A stretch of 64,000 nt of DNA from Lolium rigidum (taxonomy: Eukaryota > Streptophyta > Magnoliopsida > Poales > Poaceae): NCBI RefSeq assembly GCF_022539505.1, contig NC_061514.1:336209090-336273089 (forward strand), given 5' to 3'. Below, one piece after another: positions 31,575 through 44,067 of this stretch (positions are counted from its first letter, which is position 1; each line of letters opens with the position of its first letter). A model generated the notes under the pieces. The model saw only the letters and a program-made list of their open reading frames with translations, searched no databases and was not told the origin of the DNA. A program made the position numbers and the translations under genes.

Positions 31575-33166
31575 TGATGCGTGCAGTCGACACGTCCGTT
31601 GGGAACCCCAAGAGGAAGGTGTGATGCGTACAGTAGCAAGTTTTCCCTCAGAAAGAAACCAAGGTTTATCGAACCAGGAGGAGCCAAGAAGCACGTTGAA
31701 GGTTGATGGCGGCGAGATGTAGTGTGGCGCAACACCAGGGATTCCGGCGCCAACGTGGAACCTGCACAACACAACCAAAGTACTTTGCCCCAACGTAACA
31801 TTGAGGTTGTCAATCTCACCGGCTTGCTGTAACAAAGGATTAGATGTATAGTGTGGATGATGATTGTTTGCAAAAAACAGTAGAACAAGTATTGCAGTAG
31901 ATTGTATTCGATGTAAAGATGGACCGGGATCCACAGTTCACTAGAGGTGTCTCTCCCATAAGATAAATAGCATGTTGGGTGAACAAATTACAGTTGGGCA
32001 ATTGACAAATAGAGAGGGCATGACCATGCACATACATGATATGATGAGTATTGTGAGATTTAATTGGGCATTACGACAAAGTACATAGACCGCTATCCAA
32101 GCATGCATCTATGCCTAAAAAGTCCACCTTCGAGGTTATCATCCGAACCCCTTCCAGTATTAAGTTGCAAACAACGGACAATTGCATTAAGTATGGTGCG
32201 TAATGTAATCAATAACTACATCCTCGGACATAGCATCAATGTTTTATCCCTAGTGGCAACAAGCACATCCACAACCTTAGAACTTTCGTCACTCGTCCCG
32301 GATTTAATGGAGGCATGAACCCACTATCGAGCATAAATACTCCCTCTTGGAGTTAAGAGTAAAAACTTGGCCAGAGCCTCTACTAATAACGGAGAGCATG
32401 CAAGATCATAAACAACACATAGGTGATAGATTGATAATCAACATAACATAGTATTATCTATCCATCGGATCCCGACAAACACAACATATAGCATTACAAA
32501 TAGATGATCTTGATCATGTTAGGCAGCTCACAAGATCCGACAATGAAGCACATAAGGAGAAGACGACCATCTAGCTACTGCTATGGACCCATAGTCCAGG
32601 GGTGAACTACTCACTCATCACTCCGGAGGCGACCATGGCGGTGAAGAGTCCTCCGGGAGATGATTCCCCTCTCCGGCAGGGTGCCGGAGGCGATCTCCTG
32701 AATCCCCCGAGATGGGATTGGCGGCGGCGGCATCTCTGTAAGGTTTTCCATATGGTGGCTCTCGGTACTGGGGGTTTCGCGACGGAGGCTTTAAGTAGGC
32801 GGAAGGGCAGGTCAAGAGGCGTCACGAGGGACCCACACAACAGGGCCGCACGGCCAGAGCCTGGGCCGCGCCGCCCTGGCGTGTCGTCGCCTCGTGGCCC
32901 CACTTCGTTTACTCTCCGGTCTTCTGGAAGCTTCGTGCAAAAATAGGACCCTGGGCGTTGATTTCGTCCAATTCCGAGAATATTTCCTTACTAGGATTTC
33001 GAAACCAAAAACAGCAGAAAACAAAGAATCGGCTCTTCGGCATCTCGTTAATAGGTTAGTGCCGGAAAATGCATAAATACGACATAAAGTATGCATAAAA
33101 CATGTAGATATCATCAATAATGTGGCATGGAACATAAGAAATTATCGATACGTTGGAGACGTATCA
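31575..33166 (-). repeat. Element C, 3' LTR (1592 bp)
   Basis: The plus strand runs TGATGCGTGCAGTCGACACG to GATACGTTGGAGACGTATCA. It differs from C's other LTR at roughly 3% of the first 170 positions, so C is somewhat older than A. Confidence 0.9.
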
Positions 33167-35766
33167 GCATCCCCAAGCTTAGTTCTCTGCTCGTCCCGAG
33201 CAGGTAAACGATAACAAAGATAATTTCTGGAGTGACATGCCATCATAACCTTGATCATACTATTGTAAGCATATGTAATGAATGCAGCGATCAAAACAAT
33301 GGTAATGACATGAGTAAACAAATGAATCATAAAGCAAAGACTTTTCATGAATAGTACTTTCAAGACAAGCATCAATAAGTCTTGCATAAGAGTTAACTCA
33401 TAAAGCAATAAATCAAAGTAAAGGCATTGAAGCAACACTAAGGAAGATTAAGTTTCAGCGGTTGCTTTCAACTTATAACATGTATATCTCATGGATATTA
33501 TCAATGTAAAGTAATATAACAAGTGCAATATGCAAGTATGTAGGAATCAATGCACAGTTCACACAAGTGTTTGCTTCTTGAGGTGGAGAGAGATAGGTGA
33601 ACTGACTCAACATAAAAGTAAAAGAAAGGCCCTTCGCAGAGGGAAGCATTGATTGCTATATTTGTGCTAGAGCTTTGGTTTTGAAAACAAGAAACAATTT
33701 TGTCAACGGTAGTAATAAAGCATATGTATCATGTGAATTATATCTTACAAGTTGCAAGCCTCATGCATAGTATACTAATAGTGCCCGCACCTTGTCCTAA
33801 TTAGCTTGGATTACCGGGATTGTCATCGCAATACACATGTTTTAACCAAGTGTCACAAAGGGGTACCTCTATGCCGCCTCGTACAAAGGTCTAAGGAGAA
33901 AGTTCGCATTGGATTTCTCGCTTTTGATTATTCTCAACTTAGACATCCATACCGGGACAACATAGACAACAGATAATGGACTCCTCTTTAATGCATAAGC
34001 ATGTAGCAACAATTACTCGTTCTCATATGAGATTGAGGATATATGTCCAAAACTGAAACTTCCACCATGGATCATGGCTTTAGTTAGCGGCCCAATGTTC
34101 TTCTCTAACATTATGCATGCTCTAACCATTAAATGAGTGGTAAATCTCCCTTACTTCGTACAAGACGGACATGCATAGCAACTCACATGATATTCAACAA
34201 AGAGTAGTTGATGGCGTCCCCAGGAACATGATTATCGCACAACAAGCAACTTAATAAGAGATAAAGTGCATAAGTACATATTCAATACCACAATAGTTTT
34301 TAGGCTATTTGTCCCATGAGCTATATATTGCAAAGGTAAAGAATGGAAATTTTAAAGGTAGCACTCAAGCAATATACTTTGGAATGGCGGAGAAATACCA
34401 TGTAGTGGGTAGGTATGGTGGACACAAATGGCATAGTGGTTGGCTCAAGGATTTTGGATGCATGAGAAGTATTCCCTCTCGATACAAGGTTTAGGCTAGC
34501 AAGGTTATTTGAAACAAACACAAGGATGAACCGGTGCAGCAAAACTCACATAAAACACATATTGTAAACATTATAAGACTCTACACCGTCTTCCTTGTTG
34601 TTCAAACTCAATACTATAAATTATCTAGACTTTAGAGAGACCAATTATGCAAACCAAATTTTAGCAAGCTCTATGTATTTCTTCATTAATAGGTGCAAAG
34701 TATATGATGCAAGAGCTTAAACATGAGCACAACAATTGCCAAGTATCAAATTATTCAAGACATTTTAGAATTACTACATGTAGCATTTCCCGATTCCAAC
34801 CATATAACAATTTAACGAAGAAGATTCAACCTTCGCCATGAATACTATGAGTAAAGCCTAAGGACATATTTGTCCATATGCAACAGCGGAGTGTGTCTCT
34901 CTCCCACACAATGAATTCTAGGATCCATTTTATTCAAACAAAAACAAAAACAAAAACAAACCGACGCTCCAAGCAAAGCACATAAGATGTGATGGAATAA
35001 AAATATAGTTTCAGGGGAGGAACCTGATAATGTTGTCGATGAAGAAGGGGATGCCTTGAGCATCCCCAAGCTTAGACGCTTGAGTCTTCTTAAAATATGC
35101 AGGGGTGAACCACCGGGGCATCCCCAAGCTTAGAGCTTTCACTCTCCTTGATCATATCGTATCATCTCCCTCTCTTGATCCTTGAAAACTTCCTCCACAC
35201 CAAACTCAAAGCAACTCATTAGAGGGTTAGTGCACAATCAAAATTTACATGTTCAGAGGTGACATAATCATTCTTAACACTTCTGGACATTGCACAAAGC
35301 TATTGAAAGTCAATGGAATAGAAAAATCCATCAAGCATATTAAAACAGGCAATGCGAAATAAAAGGCAGAATCTGTCAAAACAGAACAGTTCGTAAAGAC
35401 GAATTTTATTGAGGCACCAGACTTGCTCAGATGAAAATGCTCAAATTGAATGAAAGTTGCGTACATATCTGAGGATCACTCACGTAATTTGGCATAATTT
35501 TCTGAGTTACCTACAGAGAATTAGGCCCAGATTCGTGACAACAAAGAAATCTGTTTCTGCGCAGTAATCCAAATCTAGTATGAACCTTACTATCAAAGAC
35601 TTTACTTGGCACAACAATGCAATAAAATTAAGATAAGGAGAGGTTGCTACAGTAGTAACAACTTCCAAGACTCAAGTATAAAATAAAAGTACTGTAGTAA
35701 AAACATGGGTTGTCTCCCATAAGCGCTTTTCTTTGACGCCTTTCAGCTAGGCGCAGAAAGTGTGTA
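33167..35766 (-). other. Element C, long 3' untranslated region
   Basis: Non-coding, homologous to B's 24860-27045 and to A's 41478-44067 (inverted). No gene is supported. Confidence 0.7.
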
Positions 35767-37886
35767 TCAAGTATTATCAAGAGACGAAGTATCAACATCA
35801 TAATTTGTTCTAATAATAGAATCAAAAGGTAACTTCATTATCTTTCTAGGGAAGTGTTCCATACCTTTCTTGAGAGGAAATTGATATTTAATATTACCTT
35901 CCTTCATATCAATGATAGCTCCAACAGTTCGAAGAAAAGGTCTTCCCAATATAATGGGACAAGATGCATTGCATTCAATATCCAAGACAACAAAATCAAC
36001 GGGGACAAGGTTATTGTTAACGGTAATGCAAACATTATCAACTCTCCCCAAAGGTTTCTTTGTAGAATGATCAGCAAGATTAACATCCAAATAACAATTT
36101 TTCAATGGTGGCAAGTCAAGCATATTATAGATTTTCTTAGGCATAACAGAAATACTTGCACCAAGATCACATAAAGCATTACAATCAAAGTCATTGACCT
36201 TCATCTTAATGATGGGCTCCCAACCATCCTCTAGCTTCCTAGGAATAGAAGCTTCACGTTCTAGTTTCTCTTCTCTAGCTTTTATGAGAGCATTTGTAAT
36301 ATGTTTTGTGAAAGCCAAGTTTATAGCACTAGCATTAGGACTCTTAGCAAGTTTTTGTAAGAACTTTATAACTTCAGAGATGTGGCAATCATCAAAATCC
36401 AAACCATTATAATCTAAAGCAATGGGATCATCATCCCCAATGTTGGAAAAAATTGCAGCAGTTTTATCACAGGCAATTTCAGCAGTTTTAGCAGTTTCCG
36501 GCAGTTTTGCAAGCTTTGCATTAGAAGTGGAAACATTGCCAACACCAATCCTTTTACCATTATTAGTAGGAGGTGCAGCAACATGTGGAGCATTAGTATT
36601 GCTAGTGGTGGTAATAGTCCAAACTTTAGCTACATTATTCTCTTTAGCTAGTTTTTCATTTTCTTCTCTTTCCCACCTAGCATGCAATTCGGCCATCAAT
36701 CTTATATTCTCATTAATTCTAACTTGGATGGCATTTGCTGTAGTAACAATTTTATTTTCAATATCCTTATTAGGCATAACTTTTAATTTTAAAAGATCAA
36801 CATCAGAGGCAAGACTATCAACCTTAAAGAAGCGAGAATATCAATTTTATCGAGCTTTTCCTCAACAGATTTGTTAAAAGCAGTTTGTGTACTAATAAAT
36901 TCTTTAAGCATAGCTTAAAGTCCAGGGGGTGTGTTCCTATTATTGTTGTAAGAATTCCCATAAGAATTACCATAACCGTTACCATTATTATAAGGATATG
37001 GCCTATAGTTGTTACTAGAATTGTTCCGATAAGCATTGTTGTTGAAATTATTATTTTTAATGAAGTTCACATCAACATGTTCTTCTTGGGCAACCAATGA
37101 AGCTAACGGAACATTATTAGGATCAACATTAGTCATATCATTCACAAGCATAGACATAATAGCATCAATCTTATCACTCAAGGAAGAGGTTTCTTCGACA
37201 GAATTTACCTTCTTACCTTGTGGAGCTCTTTCCATGCGCCATTCAAAGTAATTAATCATCATATTATCAAGAAGCTTTGTTGCTTCACCAAGAGTGATGG
37301 ACATAAAGGTACCTCCAGCAGCTGAATCCAATAGGTTCCGCGAAGAAAAGTTCGATCCTGCATAAAAGGTTTGGATGATCATCCAAGTAGTCGATCCATG
37401 GGTTGGGCAATTTTTAACCAAAGATTTCATTCTTTCCCAAGCTTGTGCAACATGCTCATTATCCAATTGTTTAAAATTCATTATGCTACTCCTCAAAGAT
37501 ATAATTTTAGCAGGGGGATAATATCTACCAATAAAAGCATCCTTGCATTTAGTCGAAGAATCAATACTATTTCTAGGCAGAGATAGCAACCAATCTTTAG
37601 CTCTTCCTCTTAATGAGAAAGGAAACAATTTTAATTTTATAATGTCACCATCTACATCTTTATACTTTTGCATTTCGCACAATTCAACAAAATTATTGAG
37701 ATGGGCAGCAGCATCATCAGAACTAACACCGAGAAAATTGCTCTCTCATAACAAGATTCGAGTAAAGCGAGGTTTAATTTCAAAGAATTCTGCTGTAGTA
37801 GCAGGTGGAGCAATAGGTGTGCATAAGAAATCATTATTATTTGTGCTAGTGAAGTCACACAACTTAGTATTCTCAACAGTACCCAT
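35767..37886 (-). pseudogene. Broken gag-protease of element C
   Basis: The frame corresponding to B's 719-residue protein is split. It starts near 37886 (ATGGGTACTGTTGAGAATAC), with one or more frameshifts around 37690-37745. A 255-codon gag segment (36915-37682) ends in a stop after NNNRNTPPGL. A separate 336-codon segment (35767-36777) carries the aspartic protease (ALCDLGASISVMPKKIYNML) to the normal C terminus. Between 36780 and 36915 the sequence is not homologous to element B although both sides are. Function as one polyprotein is lost. Confidence 0.82.
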
Positions 37887-38137
37887 TTTGGCAGTAGTAA
37901 ATAAAGCAAACTAAATAAAGTAAATGCAAGTAACTATTTTTTTCGTGTTTTGATATAATGCAGCAAACAAAGTAGTAAATAAAATAAAGCAAGACAAAAA
38001 CAAAGTAAAGAGATTGGATTGTGGAGACTCCCCTTGCAGCGTGTCTTGATCTACCCAGCAACGGCGCCAGAAAAGTAGCTGCTGGCGTGTAGTTGACGTG
38101 GGAGTTAGAAATCTTTGTGGTTTAGCTTTTCTTCAGT

Positions 38138-38155
38138 TCCCCGGCAACGGCGCCA
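38138..38155 (-). other. Primer-binding site of element C, tRNA-Asp type
   Basis: The minus strand reads TGGCGCCGTTGCCGGGGA, complementary to the 3' end of plant tRNA-Asp, 11 bases inside the 5' LTR. A second, degraded copy (TGGCGCCGTTGCTGGGTA) lies at 38052-38069, ~86 bp further in. Confidence 0.85.
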
Positions 38156-38166
38156 GAAAAGTAGCT

Positions 38167-38916
38167 TGATGCATGCAGTCGACACGTCCGTTGGGAACCC
38201 CAAGAGGAAGGTGTGATGCGTAGAGTAGTAAGTTTTCCGTCAGAAAGAAACCAAGGTTTATCGAACCAGGAGGAGCCAAGAAGCACGTTGAAGGTTGATG
38301 GCGGCGAGATGTAGTGTGGCGCAATACCAGGGATTCCGGCGCCAACGTGGAACCTGCACAACACAACCAAAGTACTTTGCCCCAACGTAACAGTGAGGTT
38401 GTCAATCTCACCGGCTTGCTGTAACAAAGGATTAGATGTATAGTGTGGATGATGATTGTTTGCAGAAAACAGTAGAACAAGTATTGCAGTAGATTGTATT
38501 CGATGTAAAGAATGGACCGGGGTCCACAGTTCACTAGAGGTGTCTCTCCCATAAGATAAATAGCATGTTGGGTGAACAAATTACAGTTGGGCAATTGACA
38601 AATAGAGAGGGCATGACCATGCACATACATGATATGATGAGTATTGTGAGATTTAATTGGGCATTACGACAAAGTACATAGACCGCTATCCAAGCATGCA
38701 TCTATGCCTAAAAAGTCCACCTTCGAGGTTATCATCCGAACCCCTTCCAGTATTAAGTTGCAAACAACAGACAATTGCATTAAGTATGGTGCGTAATGTA
38801 ATCAATAACTACATCCTCGGACATAGCATCAATGTTTTATCCCTAGTGGAAACAACACATCCACAACCTTAGAACTTTATGTCACTGTCCCAGATTTAAT
38901 GGAGGCATGAACCCAC
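38167..38916 (-). repeat. Element C, 5' LTR, inner part
   Basis: 750 bp from TGATGCATGCAGTCGACACG up to the CCCAC at which element A inserted. It continues at 45667 after A. Confidence 0.9.
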
Positions 38917-40510
38917 TGATACGTCTCCGACGTATCGATAATTTCTTATGTTCCATGCCACATTATTGATGATATCTACATGTTTTATGCACACTTTATG
39001 TCATATTCGTGCATTTTCCGGAACTAACCTATTAACAAGATGCCGAAGTGCCAGTTCCTGTTTTCTGCTGTTTTTGGTTTCAGAAATCCTAGTAACGAAA
39101 TATTCTCGGAATTGGACGAAACGAAGACCCAGGGGCCTATTTTTCCACGGAGCTTCCAGAAGACCGAAGAACATACGAAGTGGGGCCACGAGGTGGCGAC
39201 ACCACAAGGCGGCGCGGCCAAGGGGGCCCGCGCCGCCCTATGGTGTGGCCCCTCGTCCGGCCCCCGACTCTGCCCTTCCGCCTACTTAAAGCCTCCGTCG
39301 CGAAACCCCCGATGCGAAAAACCACGATACGGAAAACCTTACCGAGACGCCGCCGCCGCCGATCCCATCTCGGGGGATTCGGAGATCTCCTCCGGCACCC
39401 TGCCGGAGAGGGGATTCATCTCCCGGAGGACTCTACACCGCCATGGTCGCCTCCGGAGTGATGAGTGAGTAGTTCACCCCTGGACTATGGGTCCATAGCA
39501 GTAGCTAGATGGTTGTCTTCTCCTCATTGTGCTTCATTGTTGGATCTTGTGAGCTGCCTAACATGATCAAGATCATCTATCTGTAATTCTATATGTTGTG
39601 TTTGTCGGGATCCGATGGATAGAGAATACCATGTCATGTTAATTATCAAGTTATTACATATGTGTTGTTTATGATCTTGCATGCTCTCCGTTACTAGTAG
39701 AGGCTCTGGCCAAGTTTTTACTTTTAACTCCAAGAGGGAGTATTTATGCTCGATAGTGGGTTCATGCCCGCATTGACACCTGGGACGAGTGACAGAAAGT
39801 TCTAAGGTTGTGTTGTGCTGTTGCCACTAGGGATAAAACATTGGCGCTATGTCCGAGGATGTAGTTGTTGATTACATTACGCACCATACTTAATGCAATT
39901 GTCTGTTGTTAGCAACTTAATACTGGAGGGGTTCGGACGATAACCCGAAGGTGGACTTTTTAGGCATAGATGCGGTTGGATGGCGGTCTATGTACTTTGT
40001 CGTAATGCCCAATTAAATCTCACTATACTTATCATGTCATGTATGTGCATTGTTATGCCCTCTCTATTTGTCAATTGCCCGACTGTAATTTGTTCACCCA
40101 ACATGCTTTTATCTTATGGGAGAGACACCTCTAGTGAACTGTGGACCCCGGTCCATTCTTTTAATACTGAAATACAAATCTGCTGCAATACTTGTTTTTA
40201 CTATTTTCTCTCGCAAACAATCATCTTCCACACAATACGGTTAACCCTTTGTTACAGACAAGCCGGTGAGATTGACAACCTCACTATTTCGTTGGGGCAA
40301 AGTACTTTGGTTGTGTTGTGCAGGTTCCACGTTGGCGCCGGAATCTCCGGTGTTGCGCCGCACTACATCCCGCCGCCATCAACCTTCAACGTGCTTCTTG
40401 ACTCCTACTGGTTCGATTAAACCTTGGTTTCTAACTGAGGGAAACTTGCCGCTGTGCGCATCACACCTTCCTCTTGGGGTTCCCAACGGACGTGTCAACT
40501 ACACGCATCA
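38917..40510 (+). repeat. Element A, 5' LTR (1594 bp)
   Basis: Runs TGATACGTCTCCGACGTATC to GTGTCAACTACACGCATCA. The first 20 bases contain the 7-bp inverted repeat GATACGT/ACGTATC. Confidence 0.92.
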
Positions 40511-40520
40511 AGCAAATTTC

Positions 40521-40538
40521 TGGCGCCGTTGCCGGGGA
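40521..40538 (+). other. Primer-binding site of element A, tRNA-Asp type, first of two
   Basis: TGGCGCCGTTGCCGGGGA, ten bases after the 5' LTR. An identical second copy lies at 40606-40623, 85 bp downstream. It is preceded by CACGTCAACTCCGCGCCAGC, which resembles the LTR end (CGTGTCAACTACACGCATCA). Confidence 0.85.
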
Positions 40539-40831
40539 ACTGAAGAAAAGCTACACCACAAAGATTTCTAACTCCCACGTCAACTCCGCGCCAGCAGCAA
40601 ATTTCTGGCGCCGTTGCCGGGGAGATCAAGACACGCTGCAAGGGGAGTCTCCACTTCCCAATCTCTTTACTTTGTTTTTGTCTTGCTTTATTTTATTTAC
40701 TACTTTGTTTGCTGCATTATATCAAAACACAAAAAAATTAGTTGCTAGCTTTACTTTATTTACTGTCTTGTTTGCTATATCAAAAACACAAAAAAAATTA
40801 GTTTACTTGCATTTACTTTACTTAATTCATC

Positions 40832-41477
40832 ATGTTTCCTTTTAATTTTACCACAAAGAACATACCGGTAGGACAAGGGTCTATAATTGGGAGGAACAAT
40901 ATAGAAGAATTTTTCACCCATGTTAGTACCGTTGAAGATTTTGAAGATAGACACTTGGTAGAACTTGCTCCTACTTATGAAATTGCTGCTGCTCGCTTTA
41001 GTTCGCTTGTTGGAAACTAAATTTGTTAATCTCAATCCTATAATCCAACACATGTTTCTTACACTTGGTGATTTGGAAGAGGGTGAAAAGAAAGATTTTG
41101 TTTTAGAAACCCTTCTTAGAGAATTTGGTGGTCTAGCAAGAGAGGCTAGAAAGGTCTTTGCTAAATTTAATATGCTTGGTTCTCATACTAATTTTGTTGG
41201 TCTCCTTGAAAAAATGGATATGGATAGGATAAGGTACACTAATAATGTTAATGATGGTGGGGAGATCAAAGCACCAATACCATGTAAACTCCTAGCTATG
41301 AATGATGCACTAGAACATAACTATGCTTGGCTTGTTCCTGAAAATTTGTTTGATGAGAGTAGCAAGCCCAAGACTAATGAAAAGGGAGACGCTGAAACTT
41401 ATGTATCTAATATACTATGCATGGTTGAGAAAACTCCAAACCCCGCTGTAGGTGCACCACCCTTTGATGTTACTTGA
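40832..41477 (+). pseudogene. Short ORF of unknown function replacing gag-protease in element A (one frameshift)
   Basis: The ATG at 40832 opens a 62-codon frame (MFPFNFTTKNIPVGQGSI...) that hits a stop at 41018. An overlapping frame, open from ~40965, continues seamlessly in character to the stop at 41475-41477 (...TPNPAVGAPPFDVT). A single-base shift near 40995-41015 would give one product of about 215 residues. It is acidic and mixed helical, with no zinc knuckle, DTG/DSG or RT motif, and I recognise no family. It sits at the position where B and C start gag, behind the same leader and ahead of the same 3' region (CGCGCCTAGGCTGAAAGG...). It probably serves a structural or accessory role, but this is unproven. 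Confidence 0.6.
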
Positions 41478-44067
41478 GATACACTTTCGCGCCTAGGCTG
41501 AAAGGCGTTAAAGAAAAGCGCTTATGGGAGACAACCCATGTTTTTACTACAGTATTTTTGTTTTATATTTGTGTCTTGGAAGTTGTTTACTACTGTAGCA
41601 ACCTCTCCTTATCTTAGTTTTATGTTTTGTTGTGCCAAGTAAAGTCTTTGATAGAAAAGTAAGTACTAGATTTGGATTACTCGCGCAGTTCCAGATTTCT
41701 TTGCTGTCACGAATCTGGGTCTATCTCCCTGTAGGTAGCTCAGAAAATTAAGCCAATTTACGAGCATGATCCTCAGATATGTACGCAACTTTCATTCAAT
41801 TTGAGCATTTTCGTTTGAGCAAGTCTGGTGGCCTAATAAAATCCATCTTTACGGACTGTTCTGTTTTGACAGATTCTGTCTTTTATTTCGCATTGCCTCT
41901 TTTGCTATGTTGGATGAATTTCTTTGATCCACTAATATCCAGTAGCTTTATGCAATGTCCAGAAGTGTTAAGAATGATTGTGTCACCTCTGAACATGTGA
42001 ATTTTTATTATGCACTAACCCTCTAATGAGTTGTTTCGAGTTTGGTGTGGAGGAAGTTTTCAAGGATCAAGAGAGGAGTATGATGCAATATGATCAAGGA
42101 GAGTGAAAGCTCTAAGCTTGGGGATGCCCCGGTGGTTCACCCCTGCATATTATAAGAAGACTCAAGCGTCTAAGCTTGGGGATGCCCAAGGCATCCCCTT
42201 CTTCATCGACAACATTATCGGGTTCCTCCCCGAAACTATATTTTTATTCCGTCACATCTTATGTACTTTGCTTGGAGCGTCGGTTTGTTTTTGTTTTTTG
42301 TTTTGTTTGAATAAAATGGATCCTAGCATTCACTTTATGGGAGAGAGACACGCTCCGCTGTAGCATATGGACAAATATGTCCTTAGGCTCTACTCATAGT
42401 ATTCATGGCGAAGTTTCATCTTCGTTAAATTGTTATATGGTTGGAATTGGAAAATGCTACATGTAGTAACTCTAAAATGTCTTGGATAATTTGATACTTG
42501 GCAATTGTTGTGCTCATGTTTAAGCTCTTGCATCATATACTTTGCACCCATTAATGAAGAAATACTTAGAGCTTGCTAATTTGGTTTGCATATTTGGTTT
42601 CTCTAGAGTCTAGATAACATCTAGTATTGAGTTTTGAACAACAAGGAAGACGGTATGGAGTCTTATAATGTTTACCATATGTCTTTTATGTGAGTTTTGC
42701 TGTACCGTTCATCCTTGTGTTTGTTTCAAATAACCTTGCTAGCCTAAACCTTGTATCGAGAGGGAATACTTCTCATGCATCCAAAATACTTGAGCCAACC
42801 ACTATGCCATTTGTGTCCACCATACCTACCTACTACATGGTATTTATCCGCCATTCCAAAGTAAATTGCTTGAGTGCTACCTTTAAAATTCCATCATTCA
42901 CCTTTGCAATATATAGCTCATGGGACAAATAGCTTAAAAACTATTGTGGTATTTGAATATGTACTTATGCACTTTATCTCTTATTAAGTTGCTTGTTGTG
43001 CGATAACCATGTTTACGGGGACGCCATCAACTATTCTTTGTTGGATATCATGTGAGTTGCTATGCATGTCCGTCTTGTCTGAAGCAAGAGAGATCTACCA
43101 CCTTCATGGTTGGAGCATGCATATTGTTAGAGAAGAACATTGGGCCGCTAACTAAAGCCATGATTCATGGTGGAAGTTTCAGTTTGGACATATATCCTCA
43201 ATCTCATATGAGAATAATAATTGTTGCCACATGCTTATGCATTAAAGAGGAGTCCATTATCTCGTTGTCCATGTTGTTCCGGTATGGATGTCTAAGTTGA
43301 GAATAATCAAAAGCGAGAAATCCAAAATGCGAGCTTTCTCCTTAGACCTTTGTACGGGCGGCATGGAGGTACCCCATTGTGACACTTGGTCAAAACATGT
43401 GCATTGCAAAGATCCGGTAGTCCAAGTTAATTAGGACAAGGTGCGGGCACTATTAGTATACTATGCATGAGACTTGCAACTTGTAAGATATAATGTACAT
43501 AACTCATATGCTTTATTACTACCGTTGACAAAATTGTTTCATGTTTTCAAAATAAAAGCTCTAGCACAAATATAGCAATCGATGCTTTCCTCTTTGAAGG
43601 ACCATTCTCTTTACTTTTATGTTGAGTCGGTTCACCTATCTCTCTCCACCTCAAGAAGCAAACACTTGTGTGAACTGTGCATTGATTCCTACATACTTGC
43701 ATATTGTACTTGTTATATTACTCTATGTTGACTATTATCCATGAGATATACATGTTACAAGTTGAAAGCAACCGCTGAAACTTAATCTTCCTTTGTGTTG
43801 CTTCAATACCTTTACTTTGATTTGTTGCTTTATGAGTTAACTCTTATGCAAGACTTATTAATACTTGTCTTGAAGTACTATTCATGAAAAGTCTTTGCTT
43901 TATGATTCACTTGTTTACTCATGTCATTACCATTGTTTTGATCGCTGCATCCACTACATATGTTTACAAATAGTATGATCAAGGTTATGATGGCATATCA
44001 CTTCAGAAATTATCTTTGTTATCGTTTTACCTGCTCGGGACGAGCGAGAACTAAGCTTGGGGATGCT
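41478..44067 (+). other. Element A, long 3' untranslated region
   Basis: 2.6 kb non-coding region homologous to the 3' regions of B, C and F. It includes the 41690-42060 block absent from B and the GGGGATGCCC repeats at 42119 and 42178. It ends CTAAGCTTGGGGATGCT just before the 3' LTR, which serves as the polypurine tract region. Confidence 0.75.

Noticed and set aside
31228..31722. 164-codon frame
   Set aside because: It crosses the D/C element boundary including the ATATT target duplication and the LTR start, so it is chance.
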